Position numbers and translations under genes: made by a program. Positions 16,279-26,197 of a stretch of 64,000 bases of DNA are shown piece by piece. Position 1 is the first letter of the stretch. Every line of letters starts with the position of its first letter. Under the pieces are notes generated by a model. That model saw only the letters and a list, made by a program, of their open reading frames with translations. It did not search any database and was not told the origin of the DNA. Source of the DNA: Patiriisocius marinus (lineage in GTDB: Bacteria > Bacteroidota > Bacteroidia > Flavobacteriales > Flavobacteriaceae); assembly GCF_008974325.1 (NCBI RefSeq), contig NZ_BKCG01000009.1, positions 1 through 64,000 of the forward strand. The letters run 5' to 3'.

Positions 16279-17355
16279 ATGGAAGAATTAAAAACAGAAT
16301 TTCCAGCCTTAAATGGTCAAACCTATTTAAATACGGCAAGTTCTGGCTTGTTATCTAAAACATTATTCAATTGGCGAAGGGAACATGAAAACGATTTACT
16401 AAATAATGGAGCAGATTTTTCCGTAAGAAAGCAAATTCCTGAAGATACAAGAGCAGCTGTTGCAAGATTTTTTAACGCACATATAGATGAGGTGGCATTG
16501 ATCCCAAATGTATCTTTTGGGATTAATACTATTTTAGAAGGTTTGCCAAAAGGTCAAAAAGTTTTGATGCTTAAAGACGATTATCCTTCGTTGTTGTGGC
16601 CCATTGAAACTAGAGATTTCAATGTCTGTTATGCCTCCATTTCTGAAAACTTAGAAACTTCCATTGCAGAGGCTTTTAAAAAGCATCGTCCAGATATATT
16701 TGTATTTAGTGTAGTTCAATGGCTAAGCGGAGTAAAAATGGACTTAAAATTTCTGAAGGAATTAAAAACTCAATATCCAAATGTGCTATTTATGGCAGAT
16801 GCTACCCAATATATGGGAACTGAAATATTCAACTTTCAAGATAGTGCAATTGATGTTTTTGGAGGAAGTGGTTATAAATGGATGCTTTCAGGATTTGGAA
16901 ACGGACTTATGTTAATTAAAAAAAGCGCTCAAAAGCATATTTTTCCTCAAACCATTGGTTTCAATTCAGCCAAAACTTTTGATAGTTTAGCTACGGATAC
17001 TTCTTTTGTAAAACATTTTGAACCAGGCCATCAAGACACTTTTAATTATGGAAGTCTTCAACAAGGGATTTTGCAAGCAGAGCACTATACAATGCAAGCA
17101 ATTGAAACTAAAATTAAGGATATTTCGGCGTATGCCAAAGAACGATTTGTAGCTTTAAATTTGTTAGATAATACGACAAAAAACAGAAATGTACATTCGT
17201 CTATTTTTAATTTAAAATGCGACATGGTTGTCTTTAAAAATCTGATGTCTCAAAACATTATTTGCTCACCACGCGGTGGAGGTGTGCGCGTAAGTTTTCA
17301 TTATTATAATAAGTTAGCTGATGTTGATAAATTAATCAACGTATTAGAATTGTAA
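16279..17355 (+). CDS. Aminotransferase class V-fold PLP-dependent enzyme
   Basis: 358 residues. The fold is that of cysteine desulfurase-like enzymes: FPALNGQTYLNTASSGLLS at the start, VALIPNVSFGINTILEGLP, an Asp in LFMADATQYMGTE, and the PLP lysine in GGSGYKWMLSGFGNG (K200). The loop with an active cysteine seen in true SufS/NifS enzymes is not evident, so a desulfurase role is unlikely; kynureninase/isopenicillin-epimerase-like members are closer. The substrate is unknown. It is monocistronic, divergent from the 2TM-folA pair. Confidence 0.9.
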   Translation: MEELKTEFPALNGQTYLNTASSGLLSKTLFNWRREHENDLLNNGADFSVRKQIPEDTRAAVARFFNAHIDEVALIPNVSFGINTILEGLPKGQKVLMLKDDYPSLLWPIETRDFNVCYASISENLETSIAEAFKKHRPDIFVFSVVQWLSGVKMDLKFLKELKTQYPNVLFMADATQYMGTEIFNFQDSAIDVFGGSGYKWMLSGFGNGLMLIKKSAQKHIFPQTIGFNSAKTFDSLATDTSFVKHFEPGHQDTFNYGSLQQGILQAEHYTMQAIETKIKDISAYAKERFVALNLLDNTTKNRNVHSSIFNLKCDMVVFKNLMSQNIICSPRGGGVRVSFHYYNKLADVDKLINVLEL

Positions 17356-17592
17356 ATTTTTAAAAATTTGATGCTTTTCAAATTTATTTCAAAGTTTTAT
17401 TATCTATATTAATTAAACCTTCAGTTTGTAAGTGTTTTACTAATTTATTGGATTTTTTATAACATTTTAAAATATTGAAAATCAATGTTTTGAGGTTGTT
17501 TTTCGTGTAAAATTATTCGAGTATATATACGTATTGTTTTAGTTATTGTTTGATATTAAATTGCATAATCAACTAACTAAATATTTAAACAT

Positions 17593-17970
17593 ATGTATAC
17601 TTTACAAGTTACTAATAACTATATCTGGCCCATAACGGCCAGTGACAAAACAGTCATCCCTGCTAAGGGAGCTGTACATACCTTTAACTCTCAAGGAAAC
17701 ATTTTCCTCGAGGTCATGGGTATAGGATCGATTAGTTTTATTGATCTGGGGGATAAAAAAATTGAGGGATACCCTAATGTTAAAGAAACTTGGGGAGTTT
17801 TAGTGCGTACTCATGCTACAGAGGCTTATTATCGTTATGAAGGCGGAGGTGTGTTAAATACAGTATTTGATCTTTATGGTACGTGTACTTTAACTACTAC
17901 AAACGGTACGCTTATTCCAATTTCTTTAGAAGAAATGATTATTACACCAACTGGATTACCAACAACTTAA
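17593..17970 (+). CDS. Hypothetical protein paired with the tail-collar gene
   Basis: 125 residues, no signal peptide and no known motif. It is rich in Thr, Val, Gly and aromatic residues (MYTLQVTNNYIWPITASDKT), suggesting an all-beta domain. It lies 23 bp before the tail-collar gene and is very probably co-transcribed with it, so a structural partner role is the only hint. A 237-bp AT-rich gap precedes it (17356-17592), in which I see no clear promoter match. Confidence 0.6.
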   Translation: MYTLQVTNNYIWPITASDKTVIPAKGAVHTFNSQGNIFLEVMGIGSISFIDLGDKKIEGYPNVKETWGVLVRTHATEAYYRYEGGGVLNTVFDLYGTCTLTTTNGTLIPISLEEMIITPTGLPTT

Positions 17971-17993
17971 ACTAATTAATAAATATAACTATC

Positions 17994-18524
17994 ATGGAAG
18001 GATATATAGCACAATTAATATTATTCGCAGGTAATTTTGCACCAAGAAACTGGGCTTTTTGTCATGGGCAACTTATTTCAATTTCACAAAATCAAGCACT
18101 TTTTTCTATAATAGGAACAATTTATGGCGGTGATGGAGTCTCAACATTTGCGTTACCAGACTTAAGAGGTCGCGTGCCATTAGGTTCAGGTGCAGGGCAG
18201 GGTTTGTCTAACACTATTACTGGTGGTCGAGGAGGTTTAGAAACAACTACATTGCTTCCAGCAAATATGCCTAATATTCCAGTTAAAGTAAGTTCTGGAA
18301 ATGCAAGTCAAAGTGTTGCCTCTCCAAGTGTTTCAATAGCAACAACGGGTGTGTTAGATGGTAGGGATTTTACATCCTCTCTTGGTTTTAATACGTTAAC
18401 CCCAGATGTTGAATTAAACTCAGGTACAGCAGGAGGAAGCTCTACTCCAGTAAATAATATGCAGCCATATTTAGGGGTTAATTATATTATTTGTTTAATA
18501 GGGATATATCCATCTAGATCTTAA
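17994..18524 (+). CDS. Phage tail collar domain (microcystin-dependent/MdpB-like) protein
   Basis: 176 residues, full length for the MdpB type. The start EGYIAQLILFAGNFAPRNWAFCHGQ, then ISQNQALFSIIGTIYGGDG, the collar core TFALPDLRGRVPLGSG and the end NNMQPYLGVNYIICLIGIYPSR are diagnostic. These are short collar proteins found free in bacterial genomes, often in series, without the rest of a phage. No other phage gene lies nearby. A T9SS cargo gene follows 122 bp downstream. The role in the host is not known. Confidence 0.92.
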   Translation: MEGYIAQLILFAGNFAPRNWAFCHGQLISISQNQALFSIIGTIYGGDGVSTFALPDLRGRVPLGSGAGQGLSNTITGGRGGLETTTLLPANMPNIPVKVSSGNASQSVASPSVSIATTGVLDGRDFTSSLGFNTLTPDVELNSGTAGGSSTPVNNMQPYLGVNYIICLIGIYPSRS

Positions 18525-18646
18525 AACTTGAATACATTATAATTGAATGGGTGTTTTTATTGAAATTGATGAATCACTTCTTTTGTCTATTGTGTTATTA
18601 TGAAGTAGCATTATAAATTAAAATCTATAATTGTAAATTTTACATT

Positions 18647-21600
18647 ATGAGTACAAAAAATACTTTACTACTACTCCTTCTAATTTTTGGGAGTTTGTTT
18701 TCAACTAAAGCACAGTTCACAGAAACTTTTGAAGCTCTTCCTGTTGGTGCGACAGTATTTACAAATGCAGGAAGAACTTTTACTACAACTGGTAACCCAA
18801 ATTATAGCGTTGAGTTTTTTGACAATGCAGGAGCGGCAGATTCAGATTTTTTTCTATCTAATATAAATAATATTGGTGTTAATCAGACTAATGTTATTGC
18901 TCTTACCGGAGGAGGTACTGCTTTTACTATGAAATCTATGGAGATTTGGGTTAGCTCCAGAACAGATTTGGTAGTTCCTACTAATGATGGAACAATGACT
19001 TTTACTGGAAAATTAGGTGGTGTGACACAGTTTAGTTTCACAAAAACAACGGGTTATTTAACCACTAATACAGGCCCCCAAAATGGTTTCTTCTTAATGG
19101 ACTTTGCGGCCTCAGGTAGCGGCGATTTTAGTAACATTAACATAGACCGTATAGAAGTGACTCAAAATGGACCTTTTATTTATAATTCAATAGATAACTT
19201 CGTTTTTGATGATCCTGCAGCTGCAGCAGATCCACCAGAAGTAAATAGTATTACAATTGTTGGGAATCCTCCAACAACAACTACTTCATTACAATTTTTA
19301 GTGAATTTTACAGAAAATGCGTTTAATGTTTCGTTAGATGATTTTTTATTAGATACAGTGGGTACTACAGGTGTGTTATCCTCAATTAGTGGATCGGGAT
19401 CAATTTACACTGTAAATGTTACAAATATTACCGGTGAAGGAACAATGAGTTTAGATTTAAAAGCAAATACAAACATTGTAGATGCAGAGTCTAATGGCCC
19501 TCCCGAGGCATTTACAAATGGAGAGGTACAAATTATTTCAAGATGTTTTATTGAGACTTTTGAAGATACGACTGCTGGAGATATCAATTTTAATAGTAAT
19601 GGTGTGTCCTTTACAACGGGTACTTCAAATTTTGATATAGAGTTTTTTAACAATGCTGGGGCAGATGATTCAGATTACTTTTTAAGTAATTTTAGTGATA
19701 AAGGTGTTAATAAAACGTATTCGATAACCACAACAGGTTCTGAGAACTTTCAAGTTGAGCAACTATCACTTTATCTTTCTTCACTTGCTGATGGATCACT
19801 TCCTACAAATGATGGAACAGTTTCTATAACTGGAAAATTAAATGGTATTCAACAATACGTAATTACAAAAAATAATGGTTTCCCAACTGCTTTGGGAGTA
19901 AATAATGGTTTCGTTCAATTTGATTTTGCAACAGCTGGTGCTGGCAACTACGCAATTATAAATATTGATGAATTAGAACTAAGTATAGGAGGTAGTTTTA
20001 GTTATATCGTAGCGGATAACTTTGAACATTGTGAAGAGTTAACTAACGCAAATCCACCAATTACGCAAAGTATTAGCTTAGTTGGTGATCCAGCGGCAAG
20101 TTCAACTAGTGTGAGTTATACGGTACTATTTAATGAAGATGCGTTTAATGTTTCAGTTGACGATTTTACACTAACAACAGATAATGTTTCGGCAACTATA
20201 GCTAGTGTGAGTGGTACAGGAAATGTATATACTGTATTAATTAATACAATTTCTGGAGAGGGCTCTTTAAGATTGGATTTACTCGCAGGAACTAATATTT
20301 CGGATGTAGATGGAAATTCGCCAGCTGATCCTTTTACGGAAGGTGAGGTGCATTTTGTATCTAGTTGTTTAATAGAATCTTTTGAATCACTTTCTGTAGG
20401 GGCGACAAGTTGGACCACAGGTGGAACTCCTCTTACAACAGGAACATCAAACTTTAGTGTAATTGAATTTTTGAATGCAGGAGCTGGGGGTTCGGATAGG
20501 TTTTTAGATAATGATTCAGATCAAGGACTAAATAAAGTATATACTGTAAGTATTACTAATACTGAAACAGTTAATGCTGGAGATGTAAAACTTTATCTGT
20601 CATCATTAACAGATGGGGAATTTCCAACTAATGATGGTACTATCACAATCCGAGGTATTCTTGATGGAGTAACAGTTTTTACTGTAAATAAAACATCAGG
20701 ATTTCCCACAGTACTAGGCGTAGAACAAGGTTTTTTTAGCATTGATTTTACTTCTGAAGGTGGGGTTGACAATTCTGGTTTTGATATAGACGCTTTGCAA
20801 TTTGAATTAGGGGGTAGTTTTAGTTATATAGGTTTAGATAACTTTAAAATATGTGGTGATCTAAATCCTCCTACAGCAATCTGTCAAGATATAATTGTAC
20901 AGTTAGATGGAAATGGAAATACAAGTATAACTGCAGAGCAGGTTGATAATGGTAGTAGTGATGGAGAAGGAGGAGTTGCTTTATCATTAGATATTACAAA
21001 TTTTGATTGTTCAAACATAGGTGCTAATACGGTTATTTTAACGATTACTGATGAAGCGGGAAATATTGATACTTGTACAGCAACAGTAACGGTAGCGGAT
21101 AATGTGGCTCCTAATGCTATTTGCCAAGATGTTATGGCTTCGCTTGATGTTAATGGAGAGGCACTTGTTTCACCTTCTGCAATGAACAATGGTTCAACAG
21201 ACGCCTGTAGCCTATATTTAGGGTTCGAAACTATTACTTTTAAAGCAGCAGCAGATATTTCAAATAGTGATGACCTATCAGGTGGTACAATTTACTATGT
21301 AAACAGTTCGAAATTAATAGTGCAAAATGCAGGTAATTATATATTTAATGCAACTAGTGAGAATACTTCAAGTGATGTAGTATTTATGCTTTTTGACCAA
21401 GAAGTACCAGCGAATTCTGGCTATTTTAGTAGTCGACCTGGTTATCTAGGGTTTATTAATTATTCTCAAGATGGAACATTTGTTAGTGGTGATGGAGTTG
21501 GTCTAGGAGGTAGCTTGCCGCTAGAAGCTTCAAAAGTGTATTACTTATTAACTTTTAATGCTTTTTCACAAACAGAAATTAATAGTACTGTAACTGTAAA

Positions 21601-23473
21601 TAACCCTGTAATTACCACTGATGATAAAGTTTATAACTGTTCCAGTATTGGTGTTAATTCAGAAACATTATTTGCATTTGATTCAAGCGGTAATTTTGAT
21701 ACTTGCACAGCAAATGTAACAGTGGCTGGTACAGTTAGAGAATATTCAACCGGAGGTTGGGTAAATGGAGACTTACCAGACCTGAGTAGTAAAGTAATAA
21801 TAAGTGCGGATTACAATTCGGCTATAGAAGGAAGTATTGAAGGGTGCGCTTGTACTATTGAAAACAATGCAACACTCACAATTAAAGAAGATACTTACTT
21901 AAGGACAGAAAGGAATATTTTTGTAAGTGCAGGAGCATCATTAATTGTGGAACATCGAGGTAGTGTCGTACAAGATAGAGATGATGCTATAGTTACTAAT
22001 AATGGTACTGTGGAAGTTATGGTGACCTCTCCTTTATTAGATCCAAGAGTATTTATGGTATTAGGTAGTCCTGTTACAAACAATCGACCTGCAGTTGTTG
22101 AAAATACAGGGCCAATAGTAACTCGTGAATTTTTCAGAATACTAAAACATTCAACTGCTGATTTCACACCTAATGCAGATGTGCAAGCACTATTTATGGA
22201 TGGGACAAATTTTGTAGATGAAGAAGGAGATGATTTTACACCATTAGTTGGAGTGATGAACCCTGGCGAAGGATATTATTCCATGCCACAACCGTCATTA
22301 CTAGTTGGTGGTGAACAATATGATATGTTATTTAAACAAACAGGTGTGGAAGGAACTTTAAATACAGGAACGTTGACCTATTCTTTAGGATACAATGGAG
22401 ATAAAAACTCAAGTCCTAATTTATTAGCAAATCCTTACCCTTCTGCAATTTCGGCAATGCAATTTATTTTAGCTAATGATGCTGTTGACGAGGTGTATTT
22501 TTGGGAGCATAGAACAACGCCAAACGCAACTTTCCCAGGATGGAATGATGTTAACTTTGATATGGGAGATATTTCCACCTTTAATAGTATGGGGTTAAAT
22601 GTTTCGGCTAACGGCACTGGCTCAACAGCTGGGACTATTCCTAATGATTTTCCAATAAGTACTGCGCAAGGCTTTGGAGTTAAAAATAACGGAGCGGTAA
22701 CTGGAACAGGTCAAACAGCAACGTTTACTAATACGATGCGTTTAACCGATAACAATACTACTCTTAGAACACCAGAATTTAATAAAGATAGAATCTGGTT
22801 AAAAGTTGAAAATAGTGAATTTCAATTACAGAGTACTACTTTAGTGGGTTTTGTAGAAGATGGAACTCCAGGCTTTGAAGCTAAATATGATAGTCCTCGA
22901 GTTGGTACTCCTGTTTCAATTTACTCTCATATTATCGATGGAAGTGAGCAATTAGTAATCCAAGGTCGTGAAAGTTTTACTGAAGAGAAACAAGTGAGTA
23001 TTGGTTTTTCTTCACAAATAGATCAAGTAAATACAGCGTATATAATTTCAGTAGAAAATCTCGAGGGAAATTTAATTGAGCAAGCAACAGTTTATTTGAA
23101 GGATACTTTTTTAAATACGGTGCATAATATTTCAGAAACACCATATCACTTTGTTAGCTCAATAGGAACTTTTAATAATAGGTTTGTATTGCAATTTATG
23201 GATGAGAGTGTTTTAAATATTCCAGAAATAGCATTGTCTATTGTACAGCTATATCCTAATCCAACTGAAGGAATTGTAACTATTAATTCACCACAATCTT
23301 TAATAACAAGTATTAAGGTGACGGATATCTTAGGTAGAGTTGTACAGCTTAGAGAAGCTATAAACGCTAATGCCACAACGATTGATATAAGTGAAAAAGC
23401 TAATGCAGTTTACTTTGTTGAAATCCATACTGAAGCAGGAAAAATAACCAAACGACTCATAAAAGACAACTAA
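18647..23473 (+). CDS. Large multidomain secreted protein with T9SS type A sorting domain
   Basis: 1608 residues. A signal peptide ends at STKAQ. Three homologous blocks start near residues 25 (ETFEALPVGA), 301 (ETFEDTTAGD) and 575 (ESFESLSVGA), each about 170 residues of lectin-like beta sandwich. After the first two comes an Ig-like stretch (FNVSLDDFLL, FNVSVDDFTL). HYR-like domains follow near 750 and 820 (PPTAICQDI, APNAICQDV, DTCTATVTV). A beta-helix-like region and a C-terminal T9SS sorting domain complete it (LYPNPTEGIVTINSP to VEIHTEAGKITKRLI). The sorting domain directs export and surface attachment. Cargo of this size is usually adhesive. No enzyme motif seen. Confidence 0.9.
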   Translation: MSTKNTLLLLLLIFGSLFSTKAQFTETFEALPVGATVFTNAGRTFTTTGNPNYSVEFFDNAGAADSDFFLSNINNIGVNQTNVIALTGGGTAFTMKSMEIWVSSRTDLVVPTNDGTMTFTGKLGGVTQFSFTKTTGYLTTNTGPQNGFFLMDFAASGSGDFSNINIDRIEVTQNGPFIYNSIDNFVFDDPAAAADPPEVNSITIVGNPPTTTTSLQFLVNFTENAFNVSLDDFLLDTVGTTGVLSSISGSGSIYTVNVTNITGEGTMSLDLKANTNIVDAESNGPPEAFTNGEVQIISRCFIETFEDTTAGDINFNSNGVSFTTGTSNFDIEFFNNAGADDSDYFLSNFSDKGVNKTYSITTTGSENFQVEQLSLYLSSLADGSLPTNDGTVSITGKLNGIQQYVITKNNGFPTALGVNNGFVQFDFATAGAGNYAIINIDELELSIGGSFSYIVADNFEHCEELTNANPPITQSISLVGDPAASSTSVSYTVLFNEDAFNVSVDDFTLTTDNVSATIASVSGTGNVYTVLINTISGEGSLRLDLLAGTNISDVDGNSPADPFTEGEVHFVSSCLIESFESLSVGATSWTTGGTPLTTGTSNFSVIEFLNAGAGGSDRFLDNDSDQGLNKVYTVSITNTETVNAGDVKLYLSSLTDGEFPTNDGTITIRGILDGVTVFTVNKTSGFPTVLGVEQGFFSIDFTSEGGVDNSGFDIDALQFELGGSFSYIGLDNFKICGDLNPPTAICQDIIVQLDGNGNTSITAEQVDNGSSDGEGGVALSLDITNFDCSNIGANTVILTITDEAGNIDTCTATVTVADNVAPNAICQDVMASLDVNGEALVSPSAMNNGSTDACSLYLGFETITFKAAADISNSDDLSGGTIYYVNSSKLIVQNAGNYIFNATSENTSSDVVFMLFDQEVPANSGYFSSRPGYLGFINYSQDGTFVSGDGVGLGGSLPLEASKVYYLLTFNAFSQTEINSTVTVNNPVITTDDKVYNCSSIGVNSETLFAFDSSGNFDTCTANVTVAGTVREYSTGGWVNGDLPDLSSKVIISADYNSAIEGSIEGCACTIENNATLTIKEDTYLRTERNIFVSAGASLIVEHRGSVVQDRDDAIVTNNGTVEVMVTSPLLDPRVFMVLGSPVTNNRPAVVENTGPIVTREFFRILKHSTADFTPNADVQALFMDGTNFVDEEGDDFTPLVGVMNPGEGYYSMPQPSLLVGGEQYDMLFKQTGVEGTLNTGTLTYSLGYNGDKNSSPNLLANPYPSAISAMQFILANDAVDEVYFWEHRTTPNATFPGWNDVNFDMGDISTFNSMGLNVSANGTGSTAGTIPNDFPISTAQGFGVKNNGAVTGTGQTATFTNTMRLTDNNTTLRTPEFNKDRIWLKVENSEFQLQSTTLVGFVEDGTPGFEAKYDSPRVGTPVSIYSHIIDGSEQLVIQGRESFTEEKQVSIGFSSQIDQVNTAYIISVENLEGNLIEQATVYLKDTFLNTVHNISETPYHFVSSIGTFNNRFVLQFMDESVLNIPEIALSIVQLYPNPTEGIVTINSPQSLITSIKVTDILGRVVQLREAINANATTIDISEKANAVYFVEIHTEAGKITKRLIKDN

Positions 23474-23503
23474 GAGCCGAGCTATAAGTTTAAAATAGGT
23501 AAT

Positions 23504-23540
23504 TAAAAAAACCTCTAAAATTTAATTTTAGAGGTTTTTT
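23504..23540 (+). terminator. Terminator of the T9SS cargo gene
   Basis: AACCTCTAAAA (23510-23520) pairs perfectly with TTTTAGAGGTT (23526-23536) around a TTTAA loop, flanked by an A-run and a T-run. Confidence 0.92.
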
Positions 23541-23625
23541 GTTTAAAAATAAAGTGATTAAATTGGGGTTGACCTAATGAGCTTATTAAAGTTATTGCAG
23601 AGTCATTGATAGAATGTGATTCTGT

Positions 23626-23633
23626 TATATTTG
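23626..23633 (+). promoter_or_regulatory. Promoter -7 box TATATTTG of galE
   Basis: A TAnnTTTG match 53 bp before galE, with a TTG at 23606-23608, 17 bp upstream, as the -33 element. Confidence 0.65.
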
Positions 23634-23686
23634 CGTAAGGTTAAATAACGAGAATGTAGTACACATATATAACATTATTGAAATTT

Positions 23687-24703
23687 ATGAAAATACTTGT
23701 TACTGGAGGTTTAGGATTTATTGGTTCGCACGTTGTTGTAGAGTTGCAACAAAAAGGATACGATGTTGTAGTTATCGATAATTTGTCTAATTCTTCAATC
23801 GATGTTCTAAGTGGAATCGAAAAAATTACAGGAACTAAACCTGAGTTTGAACAATTAGATTTGAGAGAAAAATCAGCTGTAGCTAGTTTCTTTAAAAAGT
23901 ATCAAGATATTACGGGAGTGATTCATTTTGCAGCTTCAAAAGCTGTGGGAGAAAGTGTGAAAAATCCTTTATTGTACTATGAAAACAATTTAAACGCACT
24001 TATTTATATTCTACAACAATTACAAGAAAAGAAACAAGCTCAGTTTATTTTCAGTTCATCTTGTACTGTTTACGGTCAAGCCGAAATATTACCAATTACA
24101 GAAAATGCGCCAGTGCAAAAAGCATTATCTCCTTACGGAAACACAAAACAAGTAGGTGAAGAAATTATCATAGACACTTGCAATGTTGCAAAAGGTTTGG
24201 ATGCAATTGCCTTAAGGTATTTTAATCCCATAGGAGCACACGAGTCAGCTGAAATAGGGGAGTTGCCATTAGGTACACCACAAAATTTAGTGCCATATAT
24301 TACTCAAACCGCTTTAGGTTTACGTGATGAACTTTCTGTTTTTGGAGACGATTATGAAACAGATGATGGTACTGCTGTTAGAGATTATATTCACGTAGTA
24401 GATTTAGCTAAAGCGCATGTATTAGCACTACAACGACTACTAGAACATAAAAACAAAAGTGCTTTCGAATTTTTTAATATTGGAACCGGAACTGGCTCTT
24501 CCGTATTAGAAGTGGTGAAAGCTTTTGAGAAAGTGAGTAAAAAGCCTTTAAACTATAAAATTGTACCACGCCGTGATGGTGATGTTACCGCAGCGTTTGC
24601 AGATACCAAAAAAGCAAATGATGTTCTGGGCTGGAAATCGCAATATACTTTAGAACAAGCATTAGCTTCAGCCTGGAAATGGGAACAGAAAATTAGAGCT
24701 TAA
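23687..24703 (+). CDS. galE: UDP-glucose 4-epimerase
   Basis: 338 residues from ATG 23687; an upstream TTG at 23678 would add three residues and is less likely. It interconverts UDP-glucose and UDP-galactose with bound NAD. Features are the NAD Rossmann motif TGGLGFIGSHVV, VIDNLSNSS, the catalytic SSSCTVYG serine/threonine block, the YxxxK motif in SPYGNTK, and RYFNPIGAH. The C-terminal region ends VLGWKSQYTLEQALASAWKW, as in GalE. A cytosolic enzyme supplying surface glycans. The antiporter gene follows 63 bp downstream and may be co-transcribed. Confidence 0.95.
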   Translation: MKILVTGGLGFIGSHVVVELQQKGYDVVVIDNLSNSSIDVLSGIEKITGTKPEFEQLDLREKSAVASFFKKYQDITGVIHFAASKAVGESVKNPLLYYENNLNALIYILQQLQEKKQAQFIFSSSCTVYGQAEILPITENAPVQKALSPYGNTKQVGEEIIIDTCNVAKGLDAIALRYFNPIGAHESAEIGELPLGTPQNLVPYITQTALGLRDELSVFGDDYETDDGTAVRDYIHVVDLAKAHVLALQRLLEHKNKSAFEFFNIGTGTGSSVLEVVKAFEKVSKKPLNYKIVPRRDGDVTAAFADTKKANDVLGWKSQYTLEQALASAWKWEQKIRA

Positions 24704-24766
24704 TAGAGGTGTAAAAATATTGCAACTTCGCTATAAACTTACTTTTAAGCATATAAAAAACTATCT

Positions 24767-26047
24767 ATGGATTACTTTTTAATTATTACAGTACTAGTTT
24801 TTTTAGCAGCTGCCTTTGGGTACGTAAACGTTAGGTTTTTAAAACTACCCAATACTATTGGGCTAATGCTGATTACCATTGTATTCACTTTTGCGGTGTT
24901 TGCATTAAGTTATTTTGATGATTCACTACTAAATGCTGAACGGTATATAATTACCCAAATTGATTTTAAAAAAGTATTGTTAGACATCATGTTAAGTTTC
25001 CTGCTCTTTGCAGGAGCTTTACACACTAACTTCGAAGAACTCAAAGTACAACGCTGGCCAGTATTGTTGTTCTCTACCGTTGGGGTATTGGTTTCTACAT
25101 TTTTAGTAGGAATCGCGATGTTTTTTATACTTCAGCTTTTAAGTTTTGAGATTGACTTTATTTATTGCTTGCTTTTTGGAGCATTAATCTCACCAACTGA
25201 TCCTATTGCGGTTTTAGGGATTTTAAAAAAAGCAGGAGTGCCTAAAAAGCTAGAAGCTAAAATTGTAGGAGAGTCATTATTTAATGATGGAGTAGGAGTA
25301 GTGGTGTTCTTAACTATTTTCCAAATCGCACAATTAGATGAAGGCGGTACCATTAATCCCTTAGATGTTGTAGTCCTTTTTTCTCAAGAAGTTTTAGGAG
25401 GAATTTTCCTTGGGTTTATTTTAGGATATATTACGTACAGACTTTTAAAATCAATTGATGACTATGATATTGAAGTAATTATCACCTTGGCAACTGTAAT
25501 GGTAGGTACTGCTATTGCTCAAAAGTTTCACCTTTCGGCACCATTGGCGATGGTGACCGCTGGGCTATTTGTTGGAAATGATATAATACGTCAACGTTCA
25601 ATGTCACACACAACAGAAACCTACGTAGATAAATTTTGGGAACTTATTGATATACTACTTAACACCATACTTTTTGTCCTTATTGGAATGGAAATTCTGG
25701 TGTTAACGTTTGAACAAAACTATATAATAGCTGGACTTTTAGCTATACCAATAATTTTAGCATGTCGTTATATTTCCCTTTTACTGCCTATCAGTTTATT
25801 TCAAAAGAAGCTCGATTTTGTGCCTAAAACCAATTTAATAATGACTTGGGGAGGACTTCGAGGAGGGATTTCCATTGCACTTGCACTTGGACTTACCGAA
25901 ACAATGGAACGTGATCTTTTTGTAGTAATCACCTACATAGTTGTAGTATTCTCCATACTAGTACAAGGACTAACGGTAGACAATCTTGTTAGAAGAGTAC
26001 GCTCTAAACATATGATGGAGCTAGAGGAAGTAGACAATACCCACTAG
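24767..26047 (+). CDS. CPA1 family sodium:proton antiporter
   Basis: 426 residues with about 12 membrane helices and no long C-terminal regulatory tail. The core ion-site motifs are GALISPTDPIAVLGILK and VGESLFNDGVGVVVF (the ND pair), plus the later arginine block MTWGGLRGGISIALAL. These place it in the Na+/H+ exchanger family at the inner membrane, exchanging Na+ for H+ in pH and salt balance, as expected for a marine bacterium. It follows galE closely but has no clear functional link to it. Confidence 0.93.
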   Translation: MDYFLIITVLVFLAAAFGYVNVRFLKLPNTIGLMLITIVFTFAVFALSYFDDSLLNAERYIITQIDFKKVLLDIMLSFLLFAGALHTNFEELKVQRWPVLLFSTVGVLVSTFLVGIAMFFILQLLSFEIDFIYCLLFGALISPTDPIAVLGILKKAGVPKKLEAKIVGESLFNDGVGVVVFLTIFQIAQLDEGGTINPLDVVVLFSQEVLGGIFLGFILGYITYRLLKSIDDYDIEVIITLATVMVGTAIAQKFHLSAPLAMVTAGLFVGNDIIRQRSMSHTTETYVDKFWELIDILLNTILFVLIGMEILVLTFEQNYIIAGLLAIPIILACRYISLLLPISLFQKKLDFVPKTNLIMTWGGLRGGISIALALGLTETMERDLFVVITYIVVVFSILVQGLTVDNLVRRVRSKHMMELEEVDNTH

Positions 26048-26055
26048 CATATTTT

Positions 26056-26106
26056 AGCCGAAATTTTAAGGGTTTTAATAGTTGATAAGGCATTAAAATT
26101 TCGGCT
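26056..26106. terminator. Hairpin between the antiporter and era
   Basis: AGCCGAAATTTTAA (26056-26069) pairs with TTAAAATTTCGGCT (26093-26106) around a 23-nt loop. There is no T-tract on the plus strand, so termination is possible but not typical. The stem sequence closely resembles that of the metK terminator at 50571-50608. Confidence 0.5.
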
Positions 26107-26185
26107 GAACACCTCTGTCGTTTATGAGTTATGTAGCGTATTGATACTTTAATAAAATGGTAGTTTTTTAAATGTATTAAGTAAC

Positions 26186-26193
26186 TATCTTTG
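26186..26193 (+). promoter_or_regulatory. Promoter -7 box TATCTTTG of era
   Basis: A TAnnTTTG match ending 4 nt before the era ATG at 26198. The start site should fall at or next to the A of the ATG, giving a leaderless mRNA. Confidence 0.7.
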
Positions 26194-26197
26194 CATC

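Noticed and set aside
17593-18524. Prophage remnant
   Set aside because: Only a tail-collar gene and a small partner are present; no capsid, terminase, integrase or lysis gene and no attachment repeats.
26056-26106. Riboswitch upstream of era
   Set aside because: The hairpin lies upstream of the era -7 box and so is not in the era transcript; it matches the metK terminator stem and is best seen as a transcript end of the antiporter gene.
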